A program made the translations under genes and the position numbers. Source: an uncultured Clostridia bacterium (GTDB lineage Bacteria; Bacillota; Clostridia; Oscillospirales; Feifaniaceae). Taken from it: a DNA stretch of 64,000 nucleotides. How positions within the stretch are numbered: position 1 is the first letter of the stretch; every line of letters begins with the position of its first letter. Below, one piece after another: positions 49,292 through 58,099 of the stretch. The stretch is from NCBI GenBank assembly GCA_944376235.1, contig CALWCA010000019.1:1-64000 (forward strand), in the 5' to 3' direction. The notes below the pieces were generated by a model that was given only the letters and a program-made list of their open reading frames with translations, was not told the origin of the DNA and made no database searches.

Positions 49292-51838
49292 ATGAAGCTG
49301 GAGACCGGCAAAAGAGGAAAGAGAGGGCTTGCGGCGCTGCTTGGCATTTTGCTTCTGGCGGGGGCTGTTGCAGGGCTTGCAGGCTGCAGCAAAAGCGACA
49401 TTGTGGAATATGAGCGAGACGGCTTTGTGGTTCCCTTTACAAGGGAGTTTTATAAAAGCGTGGAGCTCACGCCGAAAGAGGAGCTGAGCGAGGGCGTTCT
49501 TGCCGAGGTTTACGACAGGGACGGCGTCTTTTTGTTCCGGCTTCTGGCCCAAACGCAGGGCGCGTGGGAACGCGGCGCCATAGAGGCCTGCCGTGAGGGC
49601 GGCAGCGTGAAGGCCTTTGCCAGAAAGGAAGATACGGTCTATGTCGTTGAAGGGCCGTCGGCGGAGCAGGCCGGCGGGGCACAGGCCGGTGAAGAGGAAC
49701 TGCCGGACGGCGGGGAGCAGGCGCAGCAGCAGGGGGAGCTGCCCGGGCTTTTGGAGCGTATCCGGCAAACAAACGGCCTTGAGGAATTTGAGCCACATTT
49801 GTATGAAGAGCCCTATTTAATGCTTTTTGCGGCAAGCGGGGCGGCAAAGCAGTCGTGGAGCGACATCGGGGAGCTGCCGCCGGAATATCTCTGCGACTTT
49901 TTCCCGGACGCCTATGTATGGGAAGGCGGGGACTTGTCTCCCTATGTGCTCCAGGCTGAGAGCAGCGCGCAGCAATATCTTGTGCCCTCGGATGTTTTTG
50001 AAGGGCTGCTCATGCGCTATTTTGACGTGACCCCCGAGCTGCTGCGCGCCATGCCGCAGTATGATTCAGAGCAAAACGCCTATCTTGTCGCGTCCGAGGA
50101 AAAGCCGCAGGAGAAGGCCCTTGTAGCTCTTGACTGCGAGCAGGGGAAGCAGGGGCTTTTGACCCTTCGCTACTACGTCTCGATCGAAGGACAGGAGGAC
50201 GGCCTGCGGGAGGTGACGGTGCGGCAGACGGGGGAAAAGAGCTACCGGTACGTCTCCTTTGCCGCGCAGGACGAGATGACGGCGCGCAGGTATTATGATT
50301 ACTTTGAGCAGCACAGCAGCCAGCTCAACCCCCTGTTTTCCCTCCCCAGCGGCGACCAGCGTCAGGACGATGAGAACCTGATGTTTTTTGCACTGCAGAA
50401 CATGCCGTTGCCTTCGCAGGAGGCGGGCGTGAGCAAACAGAGCATCGACGAGGTGCTGATCAAATATTTCGGGCGCACCGTGACCGACTATGAGACAAAC
50501 ATGACCCGAGAGCTGCCTTCGGGCAACATCACCTGGGACGGCTTTAGCTTTCATGGAACGGTGCGGCCGGTGCTCCGTCATCTGCAGCAGCAAGACGGCG
50601 GGAAAAAAGGAGTTTTTGAAGTGTACGTCCTGCCCGAAGATGATTTGTCCGGGTATGGCGGCAGCGACAATGTGCTGGAGCGTCTGCGGCAGGGGCAGAC
50701 GCAGGGGCTGGAGAAGCTCTATGCCGGGGAGCTGACGCTGGTCTTTGAGGAAGTGGAGGATCTGCAAGAGCCGCTTGGATTTTATATCCGGTATCAAAGT
50801 GTGAAATTTGACAGCGTCTCAGATGTGCAAGAGCAAAGCCTGTATTTTTACAACGGCTCCCTGCTTGGCAGTTTCGACGGGCAGGGCTGGTACTCGCTTT
50901 GTGATTTGACAGGGGGAGGGCAGCAAAGCTACACAGTCAGCGCAGACGCCACCCCCAGGATCTACACGGCCAACGACGTTTTGGCCGCCCCCATTTACTA
51001 TCTCTTTGAAGAGGGCGCCTTCTCCGGGCATTCGGACTGGCTGATATGGCCTGCGGGCACCGGCGGCTTAGGCGAGTTTGAAAGCCCACAGGCCAACGAC
51101 ATCCTGTCACAGGCCGGCACGCTGTGGGAGTCGGAGGAATTTGGTTCCAGGGAGTTTTACCGCATGCAGCTGCCCGGAACACTCTATGAGGATGGCGCCG
51201 CGCTGAGAATCCCCGACTATTCCTTTGTCACCTACTTCGGCGAGAGTGTGGGGCAGGAGATTGCCGGGAGCGTGGGGGAAGACGTCAGCCTGCTTGTGAC
51301 AAATGCAAACCACGACTTGGCGGCGGTGCAGGTGCAGGAGCTCGACTTGTCGAAGTGTGACGTGGATGACGCCGTGGCACAGATCTTTGCTCAGGCCGGC
51401 ATGGGAAACACCCGCCCCAACCTGGTCAGGGCGCAACAGGGCGATTTTGACGCCGACGGAGAACCCGAGACAATCTATACGCTGATCTCCCCGAAAGACG
51501 AGGGCGGCTGGCCCCTGATGGAAGGGGAAGGCGTGACGGGCAACGTCGGCACCTTTGCGCTTCTTCTCTATGAGGACAAGGAACTGCAGGTGGTTTTCTC
51601 GGATCTGCGGCCCTGGCACAACGGGGAGGAGGTCACGTTTGAGGACGGCTTCTTCCCGGTGTCCGACATTGACTACTGTCATGACGTGGAGGTCTCCGCC
51701 GTGGCCGATCTGGACGGCGACGGAGACTGCGAGCTGGTTGTGACCTGTTCGCTGTGGGAGGGCGGCTATACGCTTGTGTTCTCGCAGAACGGACAGGGAC
51801 GCTATGAAGCCGTCATGCGCTCCAACTGGGGGTCGTAA
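49292..51838 (+). CDS. Large lipoprotein with EF-hand-like calcium loops
   Basis: 848 residues from ATG 49292, nine bases after AAGGAG. An in-frame ATG at 49283 lies too close. Lipobox GLAGC (Cys32). A Gln/Glu/Ala-rich stretch (about residues 125-150) follows the first domain. Near the C-terminus two DxDxDG-type loops occur, DFDADGEPE (about 717) and DLDGDGDCE (about 806), typical of FG-GAP/VCBS-like or dockerin-like calcium sites. No catalytic motif is seen. It is probably an extracellular membrane-anchored protein of unknown function, transcribed alone. Confidence 0.8.
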   Translation: MKLETGKRGKRGLAALLGILLLAGAVAGLAGCSKSDIVEYERDGFVVPFTREFYKSVELTPKEELSEGVLAEVYDRDGVFLFRLLAQTQGAWERGAIEACREGGSVKAFARKEDTVYVVEGPSAEQAGGAQAGEEELPDGGEQAQQQGELPGLLERIRQTNGLEEFEPHLYEEPYLMLFAASGAAKQSWSDIGELPPEYLCDFFPDAYVWEGGDLSPYVLQAESSAQQYLVPSDVFEGLLMRYFDVTPELLRAMPQYDSEQNAYLVASEEKPQEKALVALDCEQGKQGLLTLRYYVSIEGQEDGLREVTVRQTGEKSYRYVSFAAQDEMTARRYYDYFEQHSSQLNPLFSLPSGDQRQDDENLMFFALQNMPLPSQEAGVSKQSIDEVLIKYFGRTVTDYETNMTRELPSGNITWDGFSFHGTVRPVLRHLQQQDGGKKGVFEVYVLPEDDLSGYGGSDNVLERLRQGQTQGLEKLYAGELTLVFEEVEDLQEPLGFYIRYQSVKFDSVSDVQEQSLYFYNGSLLGSFDGQGWYSLCDLTGGGQQSYTVSADATPRIYTANDVLAAPIYYLFEEGAFSGHSDWLIWPAGTGGLGEFESPQANDILSQAGTLWESEEFGSREFYRMQLPGTLYEDGAALRIPDYSFVTYFGESVGQEIAGSVGEDVSLLVTNANHDLAAVQVQELDLSKCDVDDAVAQIFAQAGMGNTRPNLVRAQQGDFDADGEPETIYTLISPKDEGGWPLMEGEGVTGNVGTFALLLYEDKELQVVFSDLRPWHNGEEVTFEDGFFPVSDIDYCHDVEVSAVADLDGDGDCELVVTCSLWEGGYTLVFSQNGQGRYEAVMRSNWGS

Positions 51839-51955
51839 CGCCGCGCTTTGCGGGATGGGACGCCCTTGGAAAGGGCGCCTGAGGCAAAAAGAGAAAAGAC
51901 GAAAAGCCGCCTCCTGTGCACCGCAGAGGCAGGGCGTTTTGACAGCGTGATACCG

Positions 51956-51998
51956 GGCGGCCGGAGCGGCTTCCAGCCGCTCCGGCCGCCCTCTTTTT
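51956..51998 (+). terminator. Terminator of the large lipoprotein gene
   Basis: GGGCGGCCGGAGCGGCT pairs with AGCCGCTCCGGCCGCCC around a short loop, followed by CTTTTT. Confidence 0.9.
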
Positions 51999-52139
51999 GT
52001 GCCTGTGGCCCTGCTTCCTCTTAAAAAAGCCTGCCCTCTTTGTGCCTTTTTGACGCCCTGCGCTCGACGGCGTTTTCTGCGCGCGCCCTGCTTTCCCCTC
52101 TTTTCCCGCAAAGGAACCCTTTTCAGACAGGGGAATAGC

Positions 52140-52712
52140 ATGGGAAAAGAGGTGGTTTGCGTGGTTTTCGTTTCGGCCGTGCTGCTCGGCATTGCGACCA
52201 ATCTTGACAACCTGCTCATTGGGCTGTCGGCGGGCGCGCGCGGCAAAAAAATTACATTTTTGACCAACTGCATTATTGCGTTGTCCTCCGGCGCCGTGTC
52301 TTATCTGCTGTGCCGGCTGGGCGTTTTTTCGGTGGGGCTTGGCAGAATTTCCAACTGGCTGGGCGGCGGACTTTTAGTGGCCATCGGCCTGTGGCCCCTG
52401 CTGGTCCGCCCTTCGGGGGAACACGCTCCTGCGGATGCCGGGGCAGCGCAGGGACGGCGCCTTTCGGCAGGAGAGGTGCTGACGCTGTCTCTGGCGCTGG
52501 CCTTCAACTGTTTGCCCGCCTCCTTTGCCGCAGGGCTCACAGGTATTCCCGCACAGGCCGCCGCCCTGGCCGTGACGCTGTGCAGCCTGGGCTTTGTATG
52601 GCTGGGGCAGGGCCTCGGGAAAAGGCTTGAGGACAGGTGCCCGGGTGCTCTGCTGACCCAAATCTCCAGCGCGGCCATGATCGCGCTGGGTGTTTTGGAA
52701 ATGCTGATTTGA
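52140..52712 (+). CDS. MntP/YtaF-family membrane protein
   Basis: 190 residues from ATG 52140, with six helices in two halves. It keeps the acidic motif of the MntP superfamily in the first half (IATNLDNLLIGLSAGARGKKI), but the second half has LALAFNCLPASFAAGLTGIP, with no Asp. This resembles the sporulation membrane protein YtaF more than the Mn2+ exporter. No riboswitch precedes it. The frame is open further upstream, but only this start has a (weak) site, ACAGGGGA. Confidence 0.8.
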   Translation: MGKEVVCVVFVSAVLLGIATNLDNLLIGLSAGARGKKITFLTNCIIALSSGAVSYLLCRLGVFSVGLGRISNWLGGGLLVAIGLWPLLVRPSGEHAPADAGAAQGRRLSAGEVLTLSLALAFNCLPASFAAGLTGIPAQAAALAVTLCSLGFVWLGQGLGKRLEDRCPGALLTQISSAAMIALGVLEMLI

Positions 52713-53039
52713 AAATCCCTTGCCGTTTGTCCCTTGGAGCCCTTGCCAGGGAAGTCGGCGCGGCGTTGCCCCCGGGATGGCGGAGGGGAGCAGGGGGTAT
52801 TTTTATATTATATGTTTTTTGAATAAATACAAAATAAATTGTAGAAATTGGCGCAAGCTGACGCGTTTCGAAGAAAAATCAGGCGTGGACGCAAAGAATT
52901 TTCACGGTGAAAGCAGGCGGCGCTGCGCGCATGCGGCAAAGGAGAAAAAGGGCGGTATCTCCGGCAATAGAGGTGATTTTCAGAGAAAGAGAATGGGCCG
53001 GAAAATGGACAAATCTCCCTGCGGCGGAGGATATTACCA
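52713..53039. other. Intergenic, AT-rich patch, no gene seen
   Basis: The stretch 52798-52850 is markedly AT-rich compared with its surroundings. A frame in phase with the CAP-domain gene is open from 52907 but has no ribosome binding site and no sequence resemblance, so I treat it as non-coding. Confidence 0.5.
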
Positions 53040-53069
53040 TTGCGAAAAAACGGGAAATTTGGATACAAT
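53040..53069 (+). promoter_or_regulatory. Promoter of the CAP-domain gene
   Basis: TTGCGA (53040-53045) and TACAAT (53064-53069) with an 18-base spacer. A second GATACAAT occurs at 53078-53085, making a direct repeat of the -10 region. Confidence 0.55.
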
Positions 53070-53125
53070 TTCTTTGCGATACAATCTTTTCCCGATTTCG
53101 TGTTTTTTTACAGGAGGTGCTGCAA

Positions 53126-53788
53126 ATGAAACGATGGATTTCCCGTCTGGCCGTGTTTGCCTTTGTCGTGTCTATGTTGACGACTGGCGCGTCGGCCCTG
53201 TCGTGCAGGGAGGTGTGCGGCGAGCTTGCGCACGGACTGTCTGCCGGGTGTCAGGAGACATTGCGGCAGATGCTTGCGGACAGCCCGTGCCTGTCCCTGT
53301 TTCGATTGATGTGCCTGGGGGAGCTGCCCCAAGTGCCCGCGCCTGACGAGGGAACGCCCGCGCCTGACGAGGGAACACCCGCGCCGGACGAGGAGCAGAC
53401 CACAGGGGGTGTGATTTCGGCTTATGAGGCCGAGGTCATCCGGCTGGTCAACGAAATTCGCCGCCAAAACGGACTGGGAGAGCTGACGGCAAGCGCCGAG
53501 CTTTCGCATGTGGCGCGCCTTAAGTCGCAGGACATGCACGACAAGGGCTATTTTGACCACACCAGCCCCACCTACGGCTCCGCCTTTGATATGCTGCGCA
53601 GCTTCGGAATTTCCTATGGGACCGCCGGGGAAAATATCGCCTATGGCTACTCCACCCCGCAGGCCGTTGTTGACGCGTGGATGAATTCGAGCGGACACCG
53701 CGCCAATATTTTGAATGCGTCCTATACGCAGATTGGCGTGGGCCATGTGCAGGACGGAAATTACTGCACGCAGATTTTTGTCGGCTGA
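53126..53788 (+). CDS. Secreted CAP (SCP/PR-1) domain protein
   Basis: 220 residues from ATG 53126 (CAGGAGGTG upstream). A signal peptide (about 1-24, ending GASALS) is followed by a cysteine-rich segment (SCREVCGELAHGLSAGCQ), a PAPDEGT repeat linker (about 70-90), and a CAP domain of the YkwD type: EAEVIRLVNEIRRQNGLGEL, SHVARLKSQDMHDKGYFDHTSPTYG, GENIAYGYSTPQAVVDAWMNSSGHRANIL with the two conserved His. Members are secreted, of debated function. Several are linked to spore coats or cell walls. Confidence 0.92.
   Translation: MKRWISRLAVFAFVVSMLTTGASALSCREVCGELAHGLSAGCQETLRQMLADSPCLSLFRLMCLGELPQVPAPDEGTPAPDEGTPAPDEEQTTGGVISAYEAEVIRLVNEIRRQNGLGELTASAELSHVARLKSQDMHDKGYFDHTSPTYGSAFDMLRSFGISYGTAGENIAYGYSTPQAVVDAWMNSSGHRANILNASYTQIGVGHVQDGNYCTQIFVG
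53336..53393 (+). repeat. 21-base in-frame tandem repeat
   Basis: Two units of 21 bases (53336-53356, 53357-53377) differ at one base and are followed by a partial third (53378-53393). They encode the PAPDEGT linker of the CAP-domain protein. Copy number could vary by slippage. Confidence 0.9.
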
Positions 53789-53884
53789 CCCTTCTTGGAA
53801 AGAAAGGGCCGTATCATAAGATATCTGAAAGAAAAAGGCCGCCTCGAAGGGCGGCCGATACCGCAGGGAAATGAGTTTTTCGCA

Positions 53885-53928
53885 CAAAAAGCCGCCGCTC
53901 CCGGGAAAAAGGGGTGCGGCGGCTTTTT
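53885..53928. terminator. Bidirectional terminator
   Basis: AAAAAGCCGCCGC pairs with GCGGCGGCTTTTT around a 19-base loop. It lies between the CAP-domain gene and the convergent small gene. Confidence 0.8.
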
Positions 53929-53937
53929 GCGGCGGCG

Positions 53938-54201
53938 TCAGGCCCTGTGCGGCGGCGCAGAGCCTGAATCGGATGGCACCGGTATCTGCGGGCGGCCCTT
54001 TCTGGGCGATGACGATTCGTGAGCGTCCGGAGGGATGCCGCAGATGGCACCTGAGCAGGACAGGCGCAGCTGCTGCGGCAGGATTTCATTGACCTCCACA
54101 ACCCGTGAGCGGCCGAAAAGGTCAAGGTAGCAGGCAAGCGCCTCCTTGACCGACTGTGCCAGCCCTGCGGGTGCGTCAATGGAAACAATAATCTGCAGCA
54201 T
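53938..54201 (-). CDS. Small protein of unknown function
   Basis: 87 residues from ATG 54201, preceded by AAGGAGAG on the minus strand. The first 47 residues (MLQIIVSIDAPAGLAQSVKE onward, to NEILPQQLRLSC) predict a beta-alpha-beta unit. The rest is Pro/Ser-rich and probably disordered (GIPPDAHESSSPRKGRPQIPVPSDSG). The family is not recognised. It is a single gene that ends at the shared terminator. Confidence 0.55.
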   Translation of the reverse strand: MLQIIVSIDAPAGLAQSVKEALACYLDLFGRSRVVEVNEILPQQLRLSCSGAICGIPPDAHESSSPRKGRPQIPVPSDSGSAPPHRA

Positions 54202-54268
54202 GGGAAGCTCTCCTTGTGTTGGTCTGCGGGGAATGCGGGGAAAGGTGTGGCTTTTTTGAAAAATGCGG

Positions 54269-54297
54269 TTGAAAATGGAAGAGGCATCAATTACAAT
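54269..54297 (+). promoter_or_regulatory. Promoter of the nuclease-like gene
   Basis: TTGAAA (54269-54274) and TACAAT (54292-54297) are 17 bases apart. Thirty-six bases downstream an inverted repeat (GTTCG-AAATAT / ATATTT-CGAAC, 54334-54358) lies in the leader and may be an operator or an mRNA hairpin. Confidence 0.6.
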
Positions 54298-54507
54298 AGG
54301 GAACAGGAGCAAAAAACAATCATATGTTCGAAAATATCATATTTCCGAACGAGGCAAAAGTCAAGTGTCAAATATTTCTGGGACGGCCCTTGACGACTTT
54401 GACGCAAGGGGACAGCAGCTTTAAAAGGGTAGTTGTCCGGCTCCGTGCCGAGAGGACTGCGGATATCCGACAAAGGTTTAAGAAAGAACACGAAAGGGGC
54501 GGGAAAC

Positions 54508-55383
54508 ATGAGACGATGGACGAGAGGCTGGAGGACGTTTTGCCTGACATTGATGGTGCTGACGTCGTTTTGCATGGGAGTCGGGGTGTCGCAGGGACTG
54601 GAGGCAAGGGAGGTTACGGCTCAGCTTCGGCCCGATTTTGTGATTGTGATTGATCAAGAGACGGCACATTTTTCCGATGTCAACGGCAGCGAGGTCTACC
54701 CCCTGCTGTATGAGGGAACCACCTACCTGCCGCTGCGCGCCATTGGAAACCTGATGGGCAAGCAGGTGGACTGGGATGAACAGAGCAAAACCGTCACACT
54801 GAGCGACGCACTGCGCGAGAGCGCTGCGGTGGAGCGCGTGGTGGACGGCGACACGCTGGAGGTGCTGTGGCGCGACAGCTCGGAAAAGGTGCGGCTGATC
54901 GGGGTGGACACGGCGGAGAGCGTGCATCCCGATGAGCAGAAGAACACGGAGTTTGGCAAGCTGGCCGCCGCTTACACGAGGGAGGCGCTCGAGGGAAAAA
55001 CCGTGGAGCTGGAATTTGACGTGCAGCAGCGCGACCAGTATGGACGGCTGCTCTGCTATGTCTATTTGGACGGGGAGATGTTCAACGAGCGGCTGCTGGA
55101 AGAGGGCATGGCGGCGGTGTCGACCTGGCCGCCCAATGTCAAATACGTTGAGAGCTTCACGCAGGCACAGCAGAGGGCCAAAGAGGCCGGAGCCGGCATG
55201 TGGGAGGGCTATGTGCCGCAGGATTTCGGCATCACCGAGCAGCAGGCGCAAAGCATCGTCTATGTGACGGCAACGGGCAAAAAGTATCACAAAAGCAGCA
55301 CCTGCGGCGCGGGGACGTATTTTGAGAGCACGCTGCAGCAGGCTCTGGAACAGGGACTGACGGCCTGCGACAAGTGCTGGTGA
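54508..55383 (+). CDS. Secreted SNase-like nuclease with copper-amine-oxidase-N domain
   Basis: 291 residues. After a signal peptide (1-30) comes a copper amine oxidase N-terminal-like domain (about 40-100; LLYEGTTYLPLRAIGNLMGKQVDW). Next is a staphylococcal nuclease domain with catalytic residues in place: Asp115 in VVDGDT, Arg129, Asp134 and Glu137 in RLIGVDTAESV. The last 40 residues, YHKSSTC then LTACDKCW, form a His/Cys motif that may bind zinc. It is probably a secreted, wall-associated nuclease. ATG 54508 follows AAAGGGG. Confidence 0.9.
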   Translation: MRRWTRGWRTFCLTLMVLTSFCMGVGVSQGLEAREVTAQLRPDFVIVIDQETAHFSDVNGSEVYPLLYEGTTYLPLRAIGNLMGKQVDWDEQSKTVTLSDALRESAAVERVVDGDTLEVLWRDSSEKVRLIGVDTAESVHPDEQKNTEFGKLAAAYTREALEGKTVELEFDVQQRDQYGRLLCYVYLDGEMFNERLLEEGMAAVSTWPPNVKYVESFTQAQQRAKEAGAGMWEGYVPQDFGITEQQAQSIVYVTATGKKYHKSSTCGAGTYFESTLQQALEQGLTACDKCW

Positions 55384-55401
55384 GGCAAGGGAAGGCCCCA
55401 C

Positions 55402-55445
55402 GGGGGCCCCGGCGCGTAATGTGCCGGGGCCCCCGCGCATGTTTT
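55402..55445 (+). terminator. Terminator of the nuclease-like gene
   Basis: GGGGGCCCCGGC pairs with GCCGGGGCCCCC around a nine-base loop. TTTTT follows after GCGCATG. Confidence 0.75.
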
Positions 55446-55654
55446 TCCTGCTCTTGACGGAAAAGAAGGCACGCCAGGCAGCAGCCTGCATGCGGGCTGC
55501 CGGCTCTTCCTCCAACATCCTGACGCAAAAGGGAAAGGGCTTTTTTGAAGAGCTTTGAGAAAAAAGACTTACCTTTCTTTTTTAAAGATTTTGAGCGAAG
55601 GGATTGGAATACAGGGGGCAAATGTGTCCTTTTCCCGAATTTTCAGAAAAGGCA

Positions 55655-55715
55655 TTGACAGAAAAAAGTTGTGTGGTAAAATAATAAACGGTTAATGAAT
55701 TGACGACTAATTAAA
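55655..55715 (+). promoter_or_regulatory. Promoter and possible operator of the MarR-ABC operon
   Basis: TTGACA (55655-55660) and TAAAAT (55677-55682) have a 16-base spacer. Just downstream TTAAT (55692-55696) and ATTAA (55711-55715) form an AT-rich inverted repeat in the early transcript, a plausible site for autoregulation by the MarR protein. Confidence 0.55.
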
Positions 55716-55751
55716 TGCTGCGCGGGCGGCATGGAAAGGAGGAAGCAAAGC

Positions 55752-56375
55752 ATGGCACCGGAGTCCAAACAAGGGATGTGGGAAGACAAACCCGTCTGGC
55801 CTCACGAGACGCCGGAGGGGCGTGCGAGGATGGAAGTGGTCATGCGCATGGAGCGCATTCATCTTCTGCGCAGGCTGTATATGCAAAAGACCATGCCCGA
55901 TCACGACCTTTATTTTGGGCAGCTTCCCATGCTGGAATATATCTGGCTGCACGACGGCTGCACGCAGGTAGAGGTGGCGCAGGCGCTCGACGTGTCGGCG
56001 GCTTCAGTTGCGGTGTCGACCAAGCGGCTGCAAAAGGCGGGCCTGCTTGTCAAAAAGACCGATGAGAAGGATTTGCGCGTCAAGAGGCTGTCGGCCACGC
56101 CCGAGGGCATTGCGCGTGCCCGCCGGGGACGGGAGGTTTTCAGCGAGCTTGACAGCCGCACCTTTGAAGGGTTTACCGAGGAGGAATTTACCTCGCTGGC
56201 GTCGACGCTCGAGCGCATCGGAAAGAATCTGGGCGCTGCCATCAACCAGGATTTAGGGCTGGAGACGGCACCTCTGCACAAGCTGGCTGAGGAGGTTCTC
56301 AAGAATGTATCGCTGCCCCCACGGCCCCAAAGGGGTCAGCAAAAAGAAAATAAGGAGGAGCCTTTCCAATGCTAA
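55752..56375 (+). CDS. MarR-family transcriptional regulator
   Basis: 207 residues. The winged helix-turn-helix lies at about 65-125: LEYIWLHDGCTQVEVAQALDVSAASVAVSTKRLQKAGLLVKKTDEKDLRVKRLSAT, the last part being the wing with the DxRxxR-like pattern. The C-terminal 35 residues are basic and extended (RPQRGQQKENKEEP). ATG 55752 lies nine bases after AAAGGAGG. It overlaps the exporter gene and probably represses the operon until a ligand binds. Confidence 0.92.
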   Translation: MAPESKQGMWEDKPVWPHETPEGRARMEVVMRMERIHLLRRLYMQKTMPDHDLYFGQLPMLEYIWLHDGCTQVEVAQALDVSAASVAVSTKRLQKAGLLVKKTDEKDLRVKRLSATPEGIARARRGREVFSELDSRTFEGFTEEEFTSLASTLERIGKNLGAAINQDLGLETAPLHKLAEEVLKNVSLPPRPQRGQQKENKEEPFQC

Positions 56376-58099
56376 AACAATTTTGGGGCTATTTGGAGCC
56401 CCGTTATCGGCGGCAGGCCATTCTCACGCCGATTTTCATTTTGGCCGAGGTCTTTATGGAGGTTTTCATTCCCCTGCAAATGGCCAAGGTCATCAATCTG
56501 GGCGTGAACCTTGGCGACATCAATGCCGTGCTGGTGCATGGCGGGGCCATGGTTGTGATGGCGCTGCTCTCGCTGTTGTTTGGGATTCTGGCGGCCAAGA
56601 CCAGCGTCAATGCCAGTGTAGGCTTTGCCAAAAACATCCGTCAGGCGCTTTTTCACAAGGTGCAGGACTTTTCCTTTGCCAACGTGGACCGCTTTTCCAC
56701 CGCCTCGCTGGTCACAAGGCTGACCACCGACGTCACCAACATGCAGATGGCCTTCATGATGTGCATTCGTATGCTGGTGCGCTCGCCCGTCATGCTGGTC
56801 AGCGCCACCTTTATGGCAGCCTATATCAGCCCCAAGCTGGCATTGATTTTTTTGGTTGTCATTCCGGTTCTCGGCGGCCTTTTGGGCGTGATTGCCGCAA
56901 AGACCTTTCCGCGCTTTCAGGCCATGCTGGCCAAATATGATGCGCTCAACGCCCGTGTGCAGGAAAACCTCACGGCCATCCGCGTGGTCAAGGCCTTTGT
57001 GCGTGAGGACTATGAGATTGAGAAGTTCGACACCTCGGCGGACGACGTGCGCGACACCATGGTGCGGGCCGAAAAACTGCTGGTGTGGAACGGCCCCGTG
57101 ATGCAGTTTTGCATGTACGGCTGTATGATCGCAATTTCCTGGTTTGGCGGAAGGCTGATCATCGGCGGCTCCATGCAGATTGGAGACCTGATGAGCTTTA
57201 TCAGCTATGTGTCGCAGATTTTGATGTCTCTCATGATGCTGTCCATGATTTTTGTCATGCTGCTCATGTCCAGAGCGTCGGCCTCGCGTATTTCCGAGGT
57301 GCTCAACGAGAAGCTTGACCTCACCGACGACAATGTAACGGAAGACGTGCCGGTGAAGGACGGTTCCATTGTCTTCGAGCATGTGGACTTCAGCTACAGC
57401 AAGGACAAGAACACCCTCAATCTCAGCGACATCAACTTCTCCATCGCCTCGGGTGAGACCATCGGCATCATTGGCGGCACCGGCTCGGCAAAATCCACCC
57501 TGGTGCAGCTCATCCCGCGTCTGTACGACGTGCTGGACGGACGCATCCTGGTGGGCGGCAGAGACGTGCGCGAATACAAGCTCGACACGCTGCGCCGTCA
57601 GGTGGCCATGGTGCTGCAAAAGAACGTGCTGTTCTCGGGTACCATCAGAGAAAACCTGCTCTGGGGCGACGAAAACGCCACGCAGGAGCAGGTGGAAGAG
57701 GCCTGCCGTGCCGCGCAGGCCCACGACTTCATCACCAGCTTCCCCGACGGCTACGAGACCGAGCTCGGACAGGGCGGCGTCAATGTGTCAGGCGGTCAGA
57801 AGCAGAGGCTGTGTATTGCAAGGGCACTGCTGGCGCATCCCAAAATCATCATTTTGGATGACTCGACCAGTGCCGTGGACACGGCGACCGACAGCAAGAT
57901 CCGAGCGGCGCTGCATGAGAAGCTGGCCGGCACCACGACAATTATCATTGCACAGCGCATCACCTCGGTGATGGATGCCGACCGCATCATCGTGCTCGAC
58001 GACGGCAAAATCGACGCCATCGGCACGCACGAGCAGCTGCTCCAGAGCAATGCCATTTACCGTGAGGTTTACGAATCTCAGCAAAAGGGGGTGGCCTGA
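56369..58099 (+). CDS. ABC exporter half-transporter with degenerate ATPase site
   Basis: 576 residues: six-helix exporter domain (1-320) and an ATPase domain (about 335-576). Walker A reads GGTGSAKST (Gly replaced by Ala before the Lys), the signature VSGGQKQR is canonical, and Walker B ends ILDDSTSAVD, with Asp498 where the catalytic Glu is expected. That pattern is typical of the degenerate half of heterodimeric multidrug exporters (TM287/288, BmrCD). The partner is encoded at once downstream. AAGGAGGAG precedes ATG 56369, inside the end of the MarR gene. Confidence 0.95.
   Translation: MLKQFWGYLEPRYRRQAILTPIFILAEVFMEVFIPLQMAKVINLGVNLGDINAVLVHGGAMVVMALLSLLFGILAAKTSVNASVGFAKNIRQALFHKVQDFSFANVDRFSTASLVTRLTTDVTNMQMAFMMCIRMLVRSPVMLVSATFMAAYISPKLALIFLVVIPVLGGLLGVIAAKTFPRFQAMLAKYDALNARVQENLTAIRVVKAFVREDYEIEKFDTSADDVRDTMVRAEKLLVWNGPVMQFCMYGCMIAISWFGGRLIIGGSMQIGDLMSFISYVSQILMSLMMLSMIFVMLLMSRASASRISEVLNEKLDLTDDNVTEDVPVKDGSIVFEHVDFSYSKDKNTLNLSDINFSIASGETIGIIGGTGSAKSTLVQLIPRLYDVLDGRILVGGRDVREYKLDTLRRQVAMVLQKNVLFSGTIRENLLWGDENATQEQVEEACRAAQAHDFITSFPDGYETELGQGGVNVSGGQKQRLCIARALLAHPKIIILDDSTSAVDTATDSKIRAALHEKLAGTTTIIIAQRITSVMDADRIIVLDDGKIDAIGTHEQLLQSNAIYREVYESQQKGVA

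Noticed and set aside
52907-53125. N-terminal extension of the CAP-domain protein
   Set aside because: The frame is open, but the extension has no similarity, no ribosome binding site, and would bury the signal peptide that begins at ATG 53126.
56372-57724. 450-codon open frame opposite the first ABC exporter gene
   Set aside because: The plus-strand exporter has intact architecture. The histidine- and glutamine-rich opposite translation is typical of a shadow.
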